64,000 bases of DNA, from NCBI GenBank assembly GCA_963839095.1, contig CAWIUF010000035.1, positions 1 through 64,000 on the forward strand, given 5' to 3'. A program made the position numbers and the translations under genes. Below are positions 1 to 9,448 of this stretch, piece after piece; the stretch's first letter is position 1; each line of letters starts with the position of its first letter. The notes beneath the pieces were generated by a model. That model was given only the letters and a program-made list of their open reading frames with translations, did no database searches and was not told where the DNA came from. The stretch is from Palsa-504 sp963839095 (GTDB taxonomy: Bacteria; Actinomycetota; Actinomycetes; Streptosporangiales; Streptosporangiaceae).

Positions 1-226
1 CCCGTGCCTGTGAGGTACTGGGTGGCAGCCGTGGCCACCGTGAGCAAACCGCAAGCTCATCAGAGCGTCACATGCACGGGATTTCTGTACGCGATGGCGA
101 GTTCCGGGGATTTCAACATGCGGGTGACCGGGCCGGCCCATGATCTTCGGGATAGGACCTAGCGTCCGGGCAGGCAGTACCGGACGGGGATTGAGAGACA
201 TTCTGACCAGGAGGGATTCCGCGCCT

Positions 227-1523
227 ATGACTGAGCTCGCCGCTCCCGCCGCCGACGTCTGGCGCTCGCGCCTGCTCGAGTACCTCGACCGCCACGCCGC
301 CGACATGGTGGCCGACCTGGCCGGGATGGTGCGGGTTCCGAGCATCTCGGGTTCGGCCGAGGAGAACGCGATCCAGGGCGTACTCAGCGAGCGCCTGGCC
401 AGTGACGGCCTCGAGGTCGACGCCTGGGCGATCCCGATGGCCGAGACGCTGGCGGCCGAAGATTTTCCTGGGATGGAGGTGGAACGGGCCGAGGCGTGGG
501 GCACGGTCGGCCGGCTCCCAGGAAGCGGCGACGGGGCCTCGCTGATGCTCAACGCGCACGTCGACGTGGTGCCGCCCGGGGACCTGGACCCGTGGGGTGA
601 TCAGGTGCCGTTCTCCGGCACGGTGACCGCGGACACGGTGTACGGGCGCGGGGCGTGCGACATGAAGGCCGGGCTGGTCGCCTCGCTGTGGGCGGTGCGG
701 GCCTTCGCGGCGCTGGCGGTGCCGTTGCGCGGCGACCTGATCCTCGGCACGGTGGTGGGCGAAGAGGACGGGGGCCTGGGCACCTACGCGATGCTGCGCC
801 GGGGGTGGCGCGCGGACGCGTGTGTCATCCCCGAACCCACCTCGCTGGACATCGCGCCCGGCAGCAGCGGCGCGCTCACCTTCCGGCTCACCGTGCGCGG
901 GCGGGCCACGCACGCGTCGCGGCGGACCTCGGGGGTGAGCGCGATCGAGAAGTTCATCCCCGTCTTCGCCGCGCTGCGCCGCCTGGAGGCCCGGCGCAAC
1001 GCGGTCAAGCACCCGATCATGGCGCGCTGGGACCTGCCAATCCCGATCGAGCTCGGCACGATCGCGGCGGGCGACTGGGCCTCGTCGGTGCCCGGCCGGC
1101 TGACCGCGAACGGGCGGATGGGCGTCGCCATCGGGGAGGACGTCGCGGACGCCCGCCGGGCTCTCGAAGAGGCCGTGGCCGAGGCATCCGCCGCCGACCC
1201 TTGGCTGCGCGACCACCCGGTCGATGTGCAATGGTGGGGCGGCCAGTTCGCACCCGGGCTGACCGGCTCCGACGCCGCCATCATCGGCGTGGTCGAGCGC
1301 GCGCACGCGGCCGTCTCCGGCCGGGCCCAGGCAACCTGGGGCACGCCGTACGGCAGCGATCTGCGGCTGATGACCAACATGGGCGGCGTGCCGACCGTTC
1401 ACTACGGGCCGGGTGACGCCAACCTGGCGCACGCGCCCCGCGAGTCGGTGCCGATCGGCGAGTCTGTTCACGGCCGCCCGCGTGCTGGCGCTAGTCGCGC
1501 TGGAGCACTGCGGGGTGCGGTGA
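227..1523 (+). CDS. M20 family metallopeptidase (ArgE/DapE-type), one frame change
   Basis: Cytosolic zinc amidohydrolase of the acetylornithine deacetylase / succinyl-diaminopimelate desuccinylase family; the substrate cannot be read from sequence. The metal-site motifs are visible: LNAHVDVV with its His, GRGACDMKAG with the bridging Asp, GEEDGG with the general-base Glu pair, and EPTSLD. ATG 227 is preferred over the upstream in-frame ATG 140 because AGGAGG lies at 209-214 and the family begins here. Near 1461 an extra base breaks the frame; the other frame then reads FTAARVLALVALEHCGVR and stops at 1523, a normal ending. The tail overlaps the convergent synthetase gene by about 55 bases. 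Family confident, specificity unknown. Confidence 0.85.
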
Positions 1524-2995
1524 AGCGGTCACGCAGGTCGCGGCGCAGCACCTTGCCGGAGGAGGTGCGCGGGAGCGCGGCCGGGAACTCGATGTGCTTG
1601 GGGATCTTGTAGGCGGCGATGAGTTCGCGCAGGCCGGCCCGGAGCGAGTCGGCGTCGTGGCGGGAGCCGGGGGCGAGGACCACCGAGGCCGCGACCGCTT
1701 CGCCCCACTTCTCGTCCGGCACGCCGTAGGCGGCGCAGTCCAGGACGCCGTCGAGCTTGATCAGGGCCGCCTCGACCTCCGCCGGGTACACGTTGAGGCC
1801 GCCGGAGATGATCATGTCCTTCTTGCGGTCGACGATGCGGAAGTAGCCGTCCGGGTCGCGGCGGGCCAGGTCGCCGGTGTGCAGCCAGCCGTCGACGATG
1901 GCGGCGCGGGTCTCGGCCTCGTTGTTCCAGTAGCCCTGGAACACCAGCGGGCCGCGGATCAGCAGTTCGCCGACCTCGTCGTCGGGGGCGTCGCCGCCGT
2001 CGCGCGCGGATGATCTTGGCCTCGCTGTACAGGCACGGGCGGCCGGCCGTGCCGAGCCGCCGGACAGCTTCGGCGACCGGGGTGATCATGGCGAAGCCGC
2101 CCGAGACCTCGGTCATGCCGAAGCTGGAGATGAACGTGATGCCGCGCTCGGTCCAGGCCTCGAAGATCGCCATCGGCACGGGCGCCGCCCCGCAGAGGAT
2201 CATGCGGATCGAGGACAGGTCCCGCGAGGTGAACTCCGGGTGCCGCATCAGCGCGAGCGCCATCGTCGGGACCGCGACCATGAAGGTGATGCCGTGCGCC
2301 TCGATCAGTTCCAGCGTCCGCCCGGCGTCGAACCCGCGCTCCAGGTAGATCGTGATCCCGCCGTGCAGGGCCGGCACCAGGATGGCCATGGCGCCGGTGA
2401 AGCAGAGCGGCAGGTTCAGCAGGAACCGGTCGTCCTGCCAGAAGCCCAGGTCGACGAGCCAGTTGAGGGTCGCGTAGTGCGTGTTGTCGTAGCTGATCAC
2501 CGCGCCCTTGGGCCGGCCGGTGGTGCCCGAGGTGTAGTAGATGCACATCGGGTCCGACCCGGACCGGGGCACACCGGGATGAGCTGTCTGCCCGGCTGGC
2601 AGCGGGTCGTCGACGCTGACCATGGTCAGCGGGGCGGCGAGCGCGTCCACCAGGGCAGCGGCCGTCTCGGCGTGGGCGTCGTCGGTGACGAGCACGCTGG
2701 CGCCGCAGTCGGCGAGGAGGGCGACGAGCTCGGCCGGGGTGGCGAGGGTATTGAGCGGGACGAAGATCGCGCCCGCCCGCAGCGCGCCGATGAAGGCCTC
2801 GACGTACTCGGTGCGGTTGCCGATCAGGCAGGCGACCCGGTCGCCGGGCCGGACGCCGGCCCCGGTCAGGGCGTCGCCGATCCAGGACGCGCGGACATCG
2901 AGGTCGTGCCAGGACCGGGGCGTGCCCTCGAACACGATCGCGGGCTCGTCCGGCTTGATCCGGGCCCAGCCCGCGACCCACTCCGATGCGCCCAT
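1468..2995 (-). CDS. AMP-forming acyl-CoA synthetase (FadD-like), one frame change
   Basis: ANL-superfamily ligase that activates a carboxylic acid to acyl-AMP and then acyl-CoA. The P-loop motif YYTSGTTGRPKG, the A5-type SSFGMTE, and the late motifs HTGDLARRDPDGYFRIVDRKKDM and GKVLRRDL are all present. The N-terminal two thirds (2995 to about 2005) and the C-terminal third (about 2000 to 1468) lie in different frames, so one base is missing or extra close to 2000. Start ATG 2995 has GGAGGG ten bases upstream. It is divergent from the enoyl-CoA hydratase-thiolase genes across a 38-bp palindrome, which suggests shared control of acyl-CoA breakdown. The acid it activates is unknown. Confidence 0.88.
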
Positions 2996-3030
2996 GCGAC
3001 GGGGCCCTCCGTGTCATGATGACAAGATCC

Positions 3031-3068
3031 GCTCTTGTCTACCAAACTTTAGTTTGGTAAACAAGAGC
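3031..3068. promoter_or_regulatory. 38-bp palindromic operator in a divergent promoter region
   Basis: The core is ACCAAACT-TT-AGTTTGGT (3041-3058), flanked after two-base spacers by GCTCTTGT (3031-3038) and ACAAGAGC (3061-3068), so both nested arm pairs are perfect. It occupies most of the gap between the leftward acyl-CoA synthetase (start 2995) and the rightward enoyl-CoA hydratase (start 3088). Size and two-fold symmetry are typical of TetR-family operators of fatty-acid or aromatic-acid catabolism. No regulator gene is adjacent, so which protein binds is inference. Confidence 0.75.
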
Positions 3069-3087
3069 CTGCGAGGGAGGGCACCGC

Positions 3088-3870
3088 ATGACGGAAGTAT
3101 CCGGCCCGGTCAGCGTGGTGATCGGCGACGGCGTCGCGACCGTGACCGTCGACCAGCCGCCGGTCAACGCGATGGGACGTGACGTCCTGGGTGGCCTGGG
3201 CGCGGCGGCCGGGCGGGTCGGGCCCGACCGCGAGGTGCGCGCGGTCGTGCTGGCCGGCACCGGCCAGGCCGCGTTCATGGCGGGCGCGGATATCGGCGAG
3301 TTCCAGGCACTGCGGGCCACGCCGGGCGCCATGGAGGAGCACAGCCGGATGGCGCGCGCCACCTTCGACGCGTGGCAGGCGCTCCCGCAGCCGGTCATCG
3401 CGGCCGTCCAGGCCAGCGCGGTCGGCGGCGGCCTGGAGATCGCCCTGCTCTGCGACCTCATCGTGGCCGACCCGGCCGCGCGGTTCGGGCTGCCGGAAGT
3501 GAAGCTCGGCCTGATCCCGGGCGGCGGCGGCACCCAGCGGCTGCCCGGCCGCATCGGCGTCGCGGCGGCCAAGGAACTGCTGTTCACCGGCGCGCTGATC
3601 GACGCCGCCCGGGCGCAGGCACTGGGCCTGGTCAACCAGGTGAGCGAGCCGGGCGGCGCGCTGGCGGCGGCCCAGGCCATCGCCGCGCGTATCGCCGCCC
3701 TGCCCCGGGTGGCCGTCACCGGCGCGAAGCGCGCGGTGAACGGGGCGGTGCCCGCGGCCGCCCTCGACCGGGAGCGCGAGATCTTCCTCGAGGTGTTCGC
3801 CTCCGAGGATTTCACCGAGGGCTTCGCCGCCTTCCTGGAGAAGCGCAAGCCCGTCTTCACCCACCGCTAG
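3088..3870 (+). CDS. Enoyl-CoA hydratase/isomerase family protein
   Basis: Crotonase-fold enzyme, 260 residues, the usual length. It should hydrate or isomerise an enoyl-CoA in beta-oxidation-type degradation. The oxyanion-hole motif GADIGEF (about residue 69), the GGGLEIALLCDLIVA stretch and FGLPEVKLGLIPGGGGTQRL with the catalytic Glu region are intact. RBS GGGAGGG precedes ATG 3088. It is seven bases upstream of the thiolase and begins an operon with it and probably the 3-hydroxyacyl-CoA dehydrogenase. Members of this family differ widely in substrate; neighbours point to ordinary acyl-CoA or side-chain oxidation. Confidence 0.9.
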   Translation: MTEVSGPVSVVIGDGVATVTVDQPPVNAMGRDVLGGLGAAAGRVGPDREVRAVVLAGTGQAAFMAGADIGEFQALRATPGAMEEHSRMARATFDAWQALPQPVIAAVQASAVGGGLEIALLCDLIVADPAARFGLPEVKLGLIPGGGGTQRLPGRIGVAAAKELLFTGALIDAARAQALGLVNQVSEPGGALAAAQAIAARIAALPRVAVTGAKRAVNGAVPAAALDREREIFLEVFASEDFTEGFAAFLEKRKPVFTHR

Positions 3871-3877
3871 GAGACTC

Positions 3878-5074
3878 ATGCCCGGTACCTTGCTGCTCGG
3901 CGGGGCCCGCACCCCGTTCAGCCGGTTCGGCGGGGCGCTGCGCGAGGTGCCCAGCGTGGAACTCGCCGCCTTCGGGATGCGGGCCGCGCTGGCGCACGCC
4001 GGCCTCGAGCCGGCCGACGTCGACGAGGTCTACTCGGGCGTGACGATCCCGGCCGAGGAAGCGCTCGACGGCTCCATCCCGGCCCGGGTGGCGATGCTGC
4101 GGGCCGGGATTCCGGAGGACCGGCTGTCGCTGACGCTGGACCGGGCGTGCTGCTCGTCGATGACCGCGGTGCAGCTCGCCATGCGGGCGATCGGGAGCGG
4201 CGCGGCCGATGTCATCCTGGCCGGCGGGGCCGACAACATGGGCCGGGCCGCCTTCCTGATGACGCCGAGCATCCGGTGGGGCATCCGCCGGGGCGGCCCG
4301 CAGCTCAAGGACCCCATGGCCGAGCCGGGCGCGGACATCGGCGGCAAGCCGGTGGCGGTGGACGCGGGCGAGGTCGCGGTGGAACACGGCATCACCCGGG
4401 AGGGCTCCGACGCGTTCGCCGTGCGGTCGCACCGGGCGTACTTCCGGGCGCTGGACGCCGGTTTCTTCGACGGGGAGATCGAGGCGTTCACCGCGGCGGA
4501 CGGGACGACGCTCAAGGAGGACGAGGGTCCCCGGCGGGACACCTCGGAGGAGAAACTCGCCCGGCTGCGCACGATCTTCGACGGCCCGGTGGTCACCCCC
4601 GGGAACGCGCCCGGGCAGGACACCGGGGCGTGCTACGTGGTGCTGGTCTCCGAGCGGTTCGCCGCCGAGCGGGGACTGACGCCGCTGGCGCGCCTGGCCG
4701 GGGCGGGCAGCGCGGCGCGGGCGCCCCGGGAGATCGCGGTGGCCCCGGCCCCGGCGCTGGAGAAGGCCCTGGCCACGGCCGGGTGGACGCTCGGCGACCT
4801 GGACGCGATCGAGATCAACGAGGCGTTCGCCTGCGTGCCGCTGACGTCGGCCCGGGTGCTGGCCCGGGGCGACGGCGCGGTCGAGGAGGCGGTGCTGCGG
4901 CGGCTCAACGTCAACGGCGGCGCGGTCGCGCTCGGTCATCCGCCGGGCGCCTCGGGCGCGCGGCTGGTGCTGACCCTCGCCCGCCAGCTGCGGCAGCGCG
5001 GCGGCGGCCGCGGCGCCGCGTCGATCTGCGGCGGCCTCGGCCAGGCCGACGCCGTGGCGCTCGAGACCAGGTAA
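3878..5074 (+). CDS. Thiolase family protein (acetyl-CoA acyltransferase)
   Basis: Intact 398-residue thiolase, which cleaves 3-ketoacyl-CoA with CoA as the final beta-oxidation step. The nucleophile is Cys91 in DRACCSSM; NEAFACVPL (about 310), the GGAVALGHPPGASGARL His motif and the C-terminal CGGLGQADA Cys motif are all present. The spacing to the hydratase upstream is seven bases, so the two are co-transcribed. A biosynthetic thiolase cannot be excluded from motifs alone, but the clustered hydratase, dehydrogenase and CoA ligases favour degradation. Confidence 0.92.
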   Translation: MPGTLLLGGARTPFSRFGGALREVPSVELAAFGMRAALAHAGLEPADVDEVYSGVTIPAEEALDGSIPARVAMLRAGIPEDRLSLTLDRACCSSMTAVQLAMRAIGSGAADVILAGGADNMGRAAFLMTPSIRWGIRRGGPQLKDPMAEPGADIGGKPVAVDAGEVAVEHGITREGSDAFAVRSHRAYFRALDAGFFDGEIEAFTAADGTTLKEDEGPRRDTSEEKLARLRTIFDGPVVTPGNAPGQDTGACYVVLVSERFAAERGLTPLARLAGAGSAARAPREIAVAPAPALEKALATAGWTLGDLDAIEINEAFACVPLTSARVLARGDGAVEEAVLRRLNVNGGAVALGHPPGASGARLVLTLARQLRQRGGGRGAASICGGLGQADAVALETR

Positions 5075-5212
5075 TGGGCGGCGTACAACAGACGTTCAGC
5101 CCGACCGCGCTGGTCACCGGGGGCGGCTTCATACCGGGGCGACCTTGGTGGGGGATGGCGGCCACTCGTGGAGCGGTCACGACTTGCCTTGACTGATAAG
5201 GAGCAGTAAGCG

Positions 5213-6078
5213 ATGGAAGTGAAGAAAATCGTGGTCGCGGGCGGCGGCGGCCAGATGGGCAACGGGATCGGGCAGGTCGCCGCGGTGTCCGGGTTCGACG
5301 TGACGCTGGTCGACGTGTCGCAGGCGGCGCTCGACCGCGGCTGGGCCGGATCGGGAAGAGCCTGGCCCGGCTGGTCAAGGCGGGCAAGCTCAGCGAGGAC
5401 GAGGCGGCGGCCACCCGCGGGCGCATCGCGGTCAGCACGGACCTGGACACGGCCGCGGCGCAGGCCGACCACGTGATCGAGTCCATCATCGAGGACATCG
5501 ACGCCAAGCGTGAGCTGTTCCGCCGCCTGGACGAGGTCTGCCGGGACGACGTGGTGCTGGCCAGCAACACGTCCCAGTTCGCCATCTCGAAGATCGCGTC
5601 GGCGACGCGGCGCCCGGACCGGGTGATCGGCACCCACTGGTTCAATCCCCCGCCGGTGATGCGGCTGATCGAGGTGGTGCGCGGACTCGAGACCTCCGAC
5701 GAGACCCTGGCGGTGGTGCTGGACCTGGCCGGCCGGTTCGGCAAGGAGACCATCGTCTGCAAGAAGGACACCCAGGGATTCCTCACCTCCCGGCTGATCA
5801 TGGCGCTGGTGCTCGAGGCGGCCCGGGTCGTCGACGAGGGCATCGCCGACGCGGACGACGTCAACAAGGCGTGCGTGCTGGCGTTCAACCACGCCATGGG
5901 GCCGCTCGCGACCGTCGACATGGGCGGGCTGGAGACCATGGAACGGGCCTCCGACGCGATGACGCACAACTACGGGGAGCGGTTCCGCCCGCCGCAGATC
6001 CTGCGCACCCTGGTCAACGCCGGGCACTACGGCCGCAAGACCGGCCGGGGGTTCAGCGACTACGGCTCGGCCGAGTAA
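5213..6078 (+). CDS. 3-hydroxyacyl-CoA dehydrogenase, one frame change
   Basis: NAD-dependent oxidation of 3-hydroxyacyl-CoA to 3-ketoacyl-CoA. The Rossmann motif VVAGGGGQMGNGIG starts at residue 7, SNTSQFAISKIA and the GTHWFNPPPVMRLIEVV substrate segment follow, and the C-terminal helical domain ends with GHYGRKTGRGFSDY. A single C appears missing near 5340 (CGCGGCTGGGCC), after which the second frame reads GRIGKSLARLVKAGKLSEDE as expected. Restored length is about 288 residues, normal for the short HbdA/PaaH type. RBS AAGGAG precedes ATG 5213. It completes the hydratase-thiolase pathway upstream after a 138-base gap. Confidence 0.88.
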
Positions 6079-6093
6079 CGGCGGGCGTCCCCG

Positions 6094-6485
6094 ATGGGCA
6101 GCGTGGACACCTGGACCGGGTACTGGGGGCGCCTGCGCCCCGACCGCCCGGCCCTAGCAGTGCGTCCGGCGCGGTTCGAGGACCGATGAGCGGCCAGGCC
6201 GGGCACGGGATCCGCGATGGTGACCGGGTCGGGTACCTGTCGCGCAACAACCCGGAGTTCTACGAGGTCATGATGGCGTGCGCGCGCATCGGGGCCGTCT
6301 TCGTGCCGTTCAACATCCGGCTCTCGGCCGGGGAGATCCGGTACATGGCGCCGGACGCCGGGCTGTCCCTGCTCATCGGCGAGACGTTCTTCGGTGGCCG
6401 GCTGCCGGAGGCGGCCGAAGGCGGCCATGATCACGCACGGGAACGCGGCCGCAAGGTGATCAAGCAGCAGTTGAGGGAGCCATGA
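6094..6485 (+). pseudogene. Remnant of an AMP-binding acyl-CoA synthetase (N-terminal part)
   Basis: Two pieces in different frames match the beginning of an acyl-CoA synthetase: from ATG 6094 (VDTWTGYWGRLRPDRPALAV) and, after a gap of some 15 missing residues, GIRDGDRVGYLSRNNPEFYE followed by ACARIGAVFVPFN. The reading then decays with no P-loop, adenylation core or C-terminal domain. The text is similar but not identical to the same section of the next gene (ACARIGAVFVPLN), so this looks like an old tandem copy reduced by deletion. It is too damaged to be functional and too deleted for sequencing error alone. Confidence 0.7.
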
Positions 6486-7996
6486 CCGGTATCAGCAGCT
6501 GGGCACGTTTCTGGGCGCGCTACGGAGCGGACCGGGTGGCCCTGATCCACGAGGACGGGGACCGCACCTGGGGTCAGCTGGAGGAGCACTGCGCGCGGCT
6601 GGCGGCCGGCTTGCTCGCCACCGGGCTGCGGAAGGGCGACCGGGTCGGCGGCCTGCTGCGCAACGGGCCCGGCTACATCGAGGTCATCCTCGGGTGCGCG
6701 CGCATCGGCGCGGTCTTCGTGCCGCTCAACCCGCTGCTGACCGGCCGCGAACTGCGGGTCCTGGCCGAGGACGCCGGGCTCGTCCGCGCTGGTGACGGAC
6801 GCGAGCTTCACCGCCGTGCTCGGTCCGCTGGACGAGCTGATCGGGCGGAGCGGATCTTCTTCGCCGGGGAGCCGCCCGCCGGGGGGAGATCACTGCGGGA
6901 ACTGCACCAGCACGGCACGGTCCGCGACGACCGTGACGTGAGCGGCGCCGACCCGATGCTGATCTGCTACACCAGCGGCACGACCGGCCGGTCCAAGGGG
7001 GCCGTCCTCACCCACGCGAACCTGGAGGCGGTCGCGGCGGGTGCCATCGCCTTCGACGCGCTCAGCCGGAACGACCGCGCCATCATCACCGTTCCGCTGG
7101 CCTTCACCGGCGCCAGCGTGTCGGTCGCCATACCGTTCCTGCGGTGCGGCGGCACGCTGGTGATCCGGCACGAATTCGTTCCGGCGCGGGTGCTCGACGA
7201 CATCGAGCAGGGCGTGACGTTCATCGGCGTGGTCCCGCTGATCCTCGAGCGGATGGCGGCCGAACCGGACTTCGACCGGCGGGACCTGTCCGGGCTGCGG
7301 GTGGCCAAGGTGGGCGGGGCCCCGGTGCCCGAGTATCTCCTGCGGCTCTACGCCGGGCGCGGGGTCGGGCTGGTCAATGCCTACGCCCTGACCGAGGGCT
7401 CGGGGCTCAACCTCCAGCTCCAGGCGCACGAGTCGCTCCGCCGGCTCGGCTCGGTCGGTATCCCGCTGCTGGGCCAGGAAGCCAAGGTGGTGAACGCTTC
7501 CGGTGGTGAGGCGGATCCGGGCGAACCGGGTGAGCTGCTGCTGGCCGGCACCACCGTGATGAAGGAGTACTGGCGCAACCCGGCTGCGACCGCGGCGGCG
7601 CTGCGCGACGGCTGGCTGCACACCGGGGACGTGGCCAGCGTGGACGCCGACGGCTACTTCCGTATCGTGGACCGGGCCAAGGACATGATCATCTCGGGCG
7701 GGATCAACATCTACCCGGCCGAGATCGAGGCCGTGCTGAGCCGCCATCCCGACGTAACCGAGGTCGCGGTGGTGGGCGTGCCCGACGAGCGATGGGGCGA
7801 GGCCCCGGTGGCCTGCGTCGTGACCGGGAACCGCGAGCTCACCCTGGACCAGCTGAACGCGTTCGCCGAGGGGTCGCTGGCCCGGTTCAAGCGTCCCCGC
7901 GAGCTCGTGCTCAGGCAGGCGCCGCTGCCCCGGAGCATGAGCGGCAAGATCCTCAAGCGCGAGATCCGCAGCGAGCTGAGGGACGCGCGGCCATGA
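6482..7996 (+). CDS. AMP-forming acyl-CoA synthetase, with two compensating frame changes
   Basis: 504-residue ANL ligase forming acyl-CoA. CYTSGTTGRSKGAV (P-loop), VNAYALTEGS, LHTGDVASVDADGYFRIVDR and the C-terminal SGKILKREIR with the catalytic Lys are present. Residues roughly 98-125 (6778-6850) are nonsense in this frame; the neighbouring frame reads SSALVTDASFTAVLGPLDEL, the expected sequence, so two opposite indels flank this stretch. The start overlaps the end of the remnant. The gene probably belongs to the same catabolic operon as the genes to its left. Confidence 0.85.
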   Translation: MTGISSWARFWARYGADRVALIHEDGDRTWGQLEEHCARLAAGLLATGLRKGDRVGGLLRNGPGYIEVILGCARIGAVFVPLNPLLTGRELRVLAEDAGLVRAGDGRELHRRARSAGRADRAERIFFAGEPPAGGRSLRELHQHGTVRDDRDVSGADPMLICYTSGTTGRSKGAVLTHANLEAVAAGAIAFDALSRNDRAIITVPLAFTGASVSVAIPFLRCGGTLVIRHEFVPARVLDDIEQGVTFIGVVPLILERMAAEPDFDRRDLSGLRVAKVGGAPVPEYLLRLYAGRGVGLVNAYALTEGSGLNLQLQAHESLRRLGSVGIPLLGQEAKVVNASGGEADPGEPGELLLAGTTVMKEYWRNPAATAAALRDGWLHTGDVASVDADGYFRIVDRAKDMIISGGINIYPAEIEAVLSRHPDVTEVAVVGVPDERWGEAPVACVVTGNRELTLDQLNAFAEGSLARFKRPRELVLRQAPLPRSMSGKILKREIRSELRDARP

Positions 7997-8066
7997 GTCA
8001 CGTACTTAGTTACTGATGAGTAGCTGTGCTCATGCCCGGGCGGAAAGGCCATAGCAGCCTGGGTTC

Positions 8067-8731
8067 ATGACAACTTTCAAGAGCCCGGACATGACCCTGA
8101 CCGAGCAGAGCTCGCCGGCGCCGCGGACGCGTCGTCCCCGCCTGAGCCGGGCCGAACGCGGCTCGGTCCTGGTGGCGGCGGCGGCCGTCGCCGGCTTCAC
8201 CGGGTACGGATTCGCGACCCATGCGCCGAGCACCGTCGGCTACGTGTCCTCCGTGCTGGTCATCGCGGCGGCCGTGATGGGGCTGCGCCGGGTGGTGCTG
8301 CCGCCGCTGCTGGCGGCCGGGCTGGCCGTCGCGGCGATCGCGACCCTGGCGGGCGGCCTGATCAGGGTCGGCCACGACGTGCTGTACAACGCGAATGCGG
8401 GCCCGTACAGCCCGTCGCTCGGCACCCACTACCTGCAGTACGACCACTTCGCGCACGCCTACTGCAGCTTCGTCATCGTGTTCGCCTGCTGGTTCATGCT
8501 CGCCGCCCCGCACGCGGGTAACGGCCGCCGCGGTGAGCTGGTGCTGCTGGCCGTCGGCGCTGCCCTCGGGCTGGGCGCGCTCAACGAGATGGTCGAGTTC
8601 ATCGCCACCCTGGCGCACCACGGGGCGCACGCGGCGGCTACTGGAACACCGGCTGGGACCTGATCGCCAACTTCACCGGCACCACCGCCGCCGCCCTGGT
8701 CCTGGCCCGCTCGAAGGCCGGTGCGGCGTGA
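8067..8731 (+). CDS. Integral membrane protein, DUF2238/YjdF-like, one frame change
   Basis: About 220 residues with five or six hydrophobic segments. Conserved-looking polar motifs sit between helices: HYLQYDHFAHAY and LNEMVEFIATL, and after a frame change near 8632, YWNTGWDLIANFTG, then a stop at 8731. This D/H/E-rich membrane pattern with a late W-D-x-x-x-N motif resembles the YjdF/DUF2238 family, whose function is unknown. It overlaps the next gene by GTGA, so the two are translationally coupled. The family assignment is tentative; membrane location is secure. Confidence 0.6.
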
Positions 8732-9382
8732 CCAGCCTCGTCATCCCGGCCGGCCTGGCCGCTCGCGAGTGGGCGCGCCTGCGGCTCGGCTGCGTCGCCG
8801 TCAGTGCCGCGCTCTTCGCGCTGGCCGTGGTCGTCCTGGGCGCCCTGACTCCGGGCTACAGCCAGTGGTCGGAGACGGTGAGCCGGCTCGCCTCGCCGGG
8901 CGAGCGGTGGGCACTGGCCGCGCGGGCCGTCTTCATCGTCTACGGGCTGCTGGTCATCGCGGGGGCCGGCACCCTGCGGCACCGCGTCCAGCGTCGCGGG
9001 GGCGCGCTGGTGCTGCTCCTGTCGCTCTACGGGGTGACCTGCGTCGTCGCGGGCCTGGCCCCGAAGGACCAGCCGGGCGTGCACACGATCACGAGCCAGG
9101 TGCACGTGGCGTCGACGGTCGCGGGCGGCGCGCTGGCCATCGGCGCCATGCTGCTGGTGGCCAGGTACGGCCTGACCCGCCGGGACCCGGCGGGCGGCCG
9201 CGGTGCTGGCGCTGCTCACCATCGCTGCCTCGGTCGTCCTGCGCTGCACCTGGGGCACCCCGGTGTACGGGCTGAGCGAGCGGGTCGTGCTGGGCCTGGG
9301 CATGGGCTGGATCTCGGCCCTCGCCGGCTCAGCGGGGCAGAGCGGGGGGCCGGGGCGGGGACACTGCCCCGTTCGGCGGTAA
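8728..9382 (+). CDS. Integral membrane protein, DUF998-like, one frame change
   Basis: About 218 residues with six predicted helices. The N-terminal GALTPGYSQWSETVSRLASP segment resembles the DUF998 family: a first helix, then a periplasmic loop with the S-x-L-A motif. GTG 8728 overlaps the stop of the preceding membrane gene. Near 9200 the frame changes; the second frame continues VLALLTIAASVVLRCTWG and YGLSERVVLGLGMGW before TAA at 9382. The function of DUF998 proteins is not known, and pairing with another membrane protein gives no specific hint. Confidence 0.6.
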
Positions 9383-9424
9383 TTTGACCTTGATCTTGAT
9401 CGTCCTGACCTGGGGTGAAACGGC

Positions 9425-9447
9425 GCCGGGCGGGTAGGGCGCCCGGC
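9425..9447. promoter_or_regulatory. GC-rich hairpin ending one base before a start codon
   Basis: Perfect 8-bp arms GCCGGGCG / CGCCCGGC separated by GGTAGGG lie between the DUF998-like gene and the FNT channel gene; the right arm ends one base before ATG 9449. No Shine-Dalgarno sequence is visible for that gene, so the hairpin could end the upstream transcript or mask translation initiation of the channel. Confidence 0.45.
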
Positions 9448-9448
9448 C

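Noticed and set aside
113..1471. A 452-codon minus-strand frame opposite the M20 peptidase
   Set aside because: Arg/His/Gly-rich with no domain; the plus strand holds complete M20 motifs in register.
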